Translations under genes and position numbers: made by a program
Shown: positions 7,905 through 9,879 of the stretch, one piece after another
How positions within the stretch are numbered: the stretch's first letter is position 1
How the letters are laid out: every line of letters starts with the position of its first letter
Notes under the pieces: generated by a model
The model's database searches: none
What the model saw: only the letters and a program-made list of their open reading frames with translations
What the model was told of the DNA's origin: nothing
Source: Bacteroidales bacterium UBA2632
GTDB taxonomy: Bacteria; Bacteroidota; Bacteroidia; Bacteroidales; Dysgonomonadaceae
Assembly (NCBI GenBank): GCA_002359825.1
Contig: DENY01000212.1
Location: forward strand, 18,562-28,440
Length of the DNA: 9,879 nucleotides
Direction of reading: 5' to 3'

Positions 7905-9587
7905 ATGAAGCTCCATCTTATTTTTCACTTTTTAATTTTACTGTTCTTTACTAACTGTAGCAATACCCATAATTGGCGGAATCAAGATTTAGGTGAACCA
8001 ATTTATCGTGAAGATAACACAAAACCATTGACTTCAGTAAATCCTATTAAAGGTGAGTATGGAGGAGGAAGAGGAACGCATCATTTAGTTGCTTACACTT
8101 CAGAGTATGGCGAGAGAACAGAAACCAATGAGTGGGGTACAGAGGCAATTGTCCAAAATGGATTAGTAGTCTCTATAGGTGGTAATAATTCGGAGATACC
8201 TCGAAATGGGATGGTTATATCAGGGAATGAATCATCAAGCACATGGATCAACAAAAATTTAGAAGTTGGCATGGAAGTACAGCTTACAAGTGATAACGAC
8301 TTAAAATATTCACGTACTGAAAATACCGATGTTGAAAAAGCAAGGACCATTTTCAAAAATGCTCTCGATCGTATTAACAAGAAAGAACTCTCGAAACAAT
8401 ATTCCCAAATTCTGAAAGAAACAGAAGAAGAAATCAAATCTCATTTTAGTCTTTTTTTAAAAGCAAGGTCTGATAATAATATAGAGGAGGCTAAAAGTCA
8501 GGCAAAACAAATGTTAGCTATTTCAACGGGTCTCTATTATAAATCATTTCCTCCAAAAGAGGATGAATTCAAAGGTGTTTGGGTACGATTGTCAGATAAA
8601 ACTCCAGAAGAACTTATTAAGACTATTCAACAAATGGCTGATGTGGGTATAAATGCTATTTTACCTGAAACTATATATAATGGATATACTATTTATCCTA
8701 ACGGCAGTGATTTAATGCCCCAACTCCCACAATTTGTAGGTTGGGACCCTATGGCTGTAATGATAGAAGAGTGTGCCAAACATAATATTGCAGTTATACC
8801 ATGGACTGAGATGTTTTTTGTAGGTGGAGAAAACTCTCCTTTAGTAAAAGAGAAACCTGAATGGTTAGGTCTATTCCGACATGGTTCACATGCTGCTGAG
8901 TTGGAAAAAGGGTTTCATTATTTTTGTCCTTCTCGACCCGAAGTTCATCAGTTCCTTTTGGAAACATTAGATACACTGGCTTCACGGTATCCTATTGACG
9001 GTATTCAACTTGATTATATTCGTTACTCTTTGAGTAAACCTTGGGAAAAGGGATTTTGCTATTGTGATTATTGTAAAGATAAAGTGAAAGCAGAGCTTGG
9101 ATTTGATATTTATGAAATCACTCCTGAAAATAGTACAGAGTGGGATCAGTGGAATCAGTTTAGAGCTGACAATGTTACTCGTTTCGTAAAGTCTGTAAGT
9201 GATCACTTCAAGGAGAATTATCCCAACATTCCACTTTCGGCTGATGTTTTCCCCGATAGTAAAGTAAGTTTAGATGAGAAGTTTCAAGATTGGAAACTGT
9301 GGGTAGATAAAGGGTATTTGGATGAAATTTATATTATGTCTTATTCTACTATGAATGAAGCTGTTCAAGCAGATGTTGATCTACTGATGAAGAATGTGAA
9401 AGGGACTCGTATTAGACCTATCGTAGGACTTGGCCCATACATGGGCTTTCAGCCTGAGATGTTACTTCAGCAAATCGAAATTTCACGAGAAGCTGGTGCA
9501 GAGGGGGTATGTCTTTTTTCATATCACTCTTTGAGTGAAGAACAATTGAAAGCATTAAGTTGGGGACCTTTTGGCAAGGGTGAATAA
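7905..9587 (+). CDS. Glycosyl-hydrolase-like 10 (GHL10, DUF187) family lipoprotein
   Basis: A 560-residue protein with a short lipoprotein signal (hydrophobic 5-15, FFTNC with Cys18); no acidic residues follow Cys18, so periplasmic anchoring is more likely. Three parts can be seen. Residues 55-128 form a beta-rich domain, with GTHHLVAYTSEYG, WGTEAIVQNGLVVSIGG and IPRNGMVISG, resembling the N-terminal region of phosphodiester-glycosidase-like proteins. Residues 140-212 are charged and helical, possibly coiled coil. Residues 222-555 form a GHL10 (PF02638) TIM barrel: EFKGVWVR (221-228), GINAILPETIYNG (248-260), VIPWTEMFF (297-305), YPIDGIQLDYIRYS (362-375) with the likely acid Asp370, IYIMSYS (475-481) and GVCLFSYHSL (534-543). 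A Cys cluster CYCDYC (385-390) could bind a metal or form disulfides. It is divergent from susC-susD and single in its unit. It probably cleaves a glycosidic bond in the imported or surface-bound glycan; the exact bond is unknown. The A-rich start region without Shine-Dalgarno is normal for this phylum. Confidence 0.88.
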   Translation: MKLHLIFHFLILLFFTNCSNTHNWRNQDLGEPIYREDNTKPLTSVNPIKGEYGGGRGTHHLVAYTSEYGERTETNEWGTEAIVQNGLVVSIGGNNSEIPRNGMVISGNESSSTWINKNLEVGMEVQLTSDNDLKYSRTENTDVEKARTIFKNALDRINKKELSKQYSQILKETEEEIKSHFSLFLKARSDNNIEEAKSQAKQMLAISTGLYYKSFPPKEDEFKGVWVRLSDKTPEELIKTIQQMADVGINAILPETIYNGYTIYPNGSDLMPQLPQFVGWDPMAVMIEECAKHNIAVIPWTEMFFVGGENSPLVKEKPEWLGLFRHGSHAAELEKGFHYFCPSRPEVHQFLLETLDTLASRYPIDGIQLDYIRYSLSKPWEKGFCYCDYCKDKVKAELGFDIYEITPENSTEWDQWNQFRADNVTRFVKSVSDHFKENYPNIPLSADVFPDSKVSLDEKFQDWKLWVDKGYLDEIYIMSYSTMNEAVQADVDLLMKNVKGTRIRPIVGLGPYMGFQPEMLLQQIEISREAGAEGVCLFSYHSLSEEQLKALSWGPFGKGE

Positions 9588-9629
9588 CAGTAATTGTAAA
9601 CATCCTAAATTCACCGTATTATATAAATC

Positions 9630-9668
9630 AAAAAAGGCTTAGAGTATTATCTGCTCTAAGCCTTTTTT
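9630..9668 (+). terminator. Intrinsic terminator after the GHL10 gene (bidirectional)
   Basis: A perfect 9-bp stem, GGCTTAGAG (9636-9644) with CTCTAAGCC (9654-9662), has a 9-base loop and is flanked by six A (9630-9635) and six T (9663-9668); pairing of the A and T tracts could extend it. It begins 42 bases after the TAA of the GHL10 gene and would also stop transcription coming from the right. Confidence 0.9.
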
Positions 9669-9728
9669 AATTGTTTTACTTTTTATGGGAGTAATTCTTC
9701 CCAACTTATAGGAGATTCTCTACTGGTG

Positions 9729-9801
9729 CGAGTTTGAAACTCGTGTCTGCCGAAGACAAAAAGGATGTTGCTTTGCGACACACCTGCTCGCATTGAGCAA
9801 C
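9729..9801. repeat. Palindrome cluster, REP-like or transposon-associated
   Basis: Three hairpins follow each other: CGAGTTT (9729-9735) with AAACTCG (9737-9743) around one base; TGTCT (9744-9748) with AGACA (9754-9758); and a nested pair, GTTGCT (9767-9772) with AGCAAC (9796-9801), enclosing GCGA (9775-9778) with TCGC (9788-9791). The stretch is visibly richer in GC than its surroundings. Palindromes of the form CGAGTTTGAAACTCG resemble, from memory, short repeats scattered through Bacteroidetes genomes next to IS200/REP-associated transposases. No transposase is visible before the window ends, so the class is a guess. Confidence 0.5.
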
Positions 9802-9879
9802 GTTGAAATGTTACAATTATTAGTGGTTTTTGGTGGCTTGTTATGTGTGCAGAATAATTTTTGTCAACGTACAAAACCC

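Noticed and set aside
8093..8437. Minus-strand open frame of 114 codons inside the GHL10 gene
   Set aside because: It is antisense to a clearly coding gene, and its composition is that expected of a shadow frame.
9683..9874. Minus-strand open frame of 63 codons at the right edge
   Set aside because: It runs through the palindrome cluster; its translation (with a FQTRTS-type stretch) looks like read-out of a repeat and not a protein domain.

Overview
The window comes from a low-GC member of the Bacteroidetes, most likely the order Bacteroidales (Bacteroides, Parabacteroides or Dysgonomonas type). The evidence is a SusC/SusD outer-membrane pair, lipoprotein signal peptides on three of the five proteins, AT-rich start regions without Shine-Dalgarno sequences, and -7 boxes of the Bacteroides form TAnnTTTG. 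All five genes appear to end in TAA. I cannot name the species.

Layout from left to right. Four genes lie on the minus strand, so they are transcribed from right to left. In transcription order they are a SusC-family TonB-dependent transporter (7137 to 3820), a SusD-family glycan-binding lipoprotein (3816 to 2050), an endonuclease/exonuclease/phosphatase-fold lipoprotein (1621 to 800), and a DUF1080 / 3-keto-disaccharide hydrolase-type protein (753 to 4). A strong hairpin terminator at 1915-1955 separates the susC-susD pair from the last two genes, which probably have their own promoter near 1822. Divergent from susC, and separated from it by a 767-base regulatory interval, is one plus-strand gene (7905-9587). 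It encodes a lipoprotein of the glycosyl-hydrolase-like 10 family (GHL10, formerly DUF187) with an extra N-terminal beta domain. It ends in a terminator at 9630-9668. The right edge holds a cluster of palindromes that looks like a REP or transposon-associated repeat, with no gene.

Together this is a small polysaccharide-utilisation-type locus. SusC and SusD would bind and import a glycan or glycoconjugate at the outer membrane, and the three enzymes would process it at the surface or in the periplasm. The substrate cannot be deduced. The enzyme set (GHL10, EEP phosphatase/phosphodiesterase, DUF1080) is not that of a classical plant-polysaccharide locus, and no regulator or classical glycoside hydrolase is present in the window.

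The most striking point is that the susC reading frame is complete from signal peptide to C-terminal beta strand but is cut by a single in-frame TGA at codon 358 (6064-6066), with no frameshift. The gene is a very recent nonsense allele, a sequencing or assembly error, or, much less likely, a recoded gene. The second most interesting area is the 767-base interval upstream of susC, which holds a near-perfect 17-base direct repeat, three inverted repeats and a possible distant promoter.
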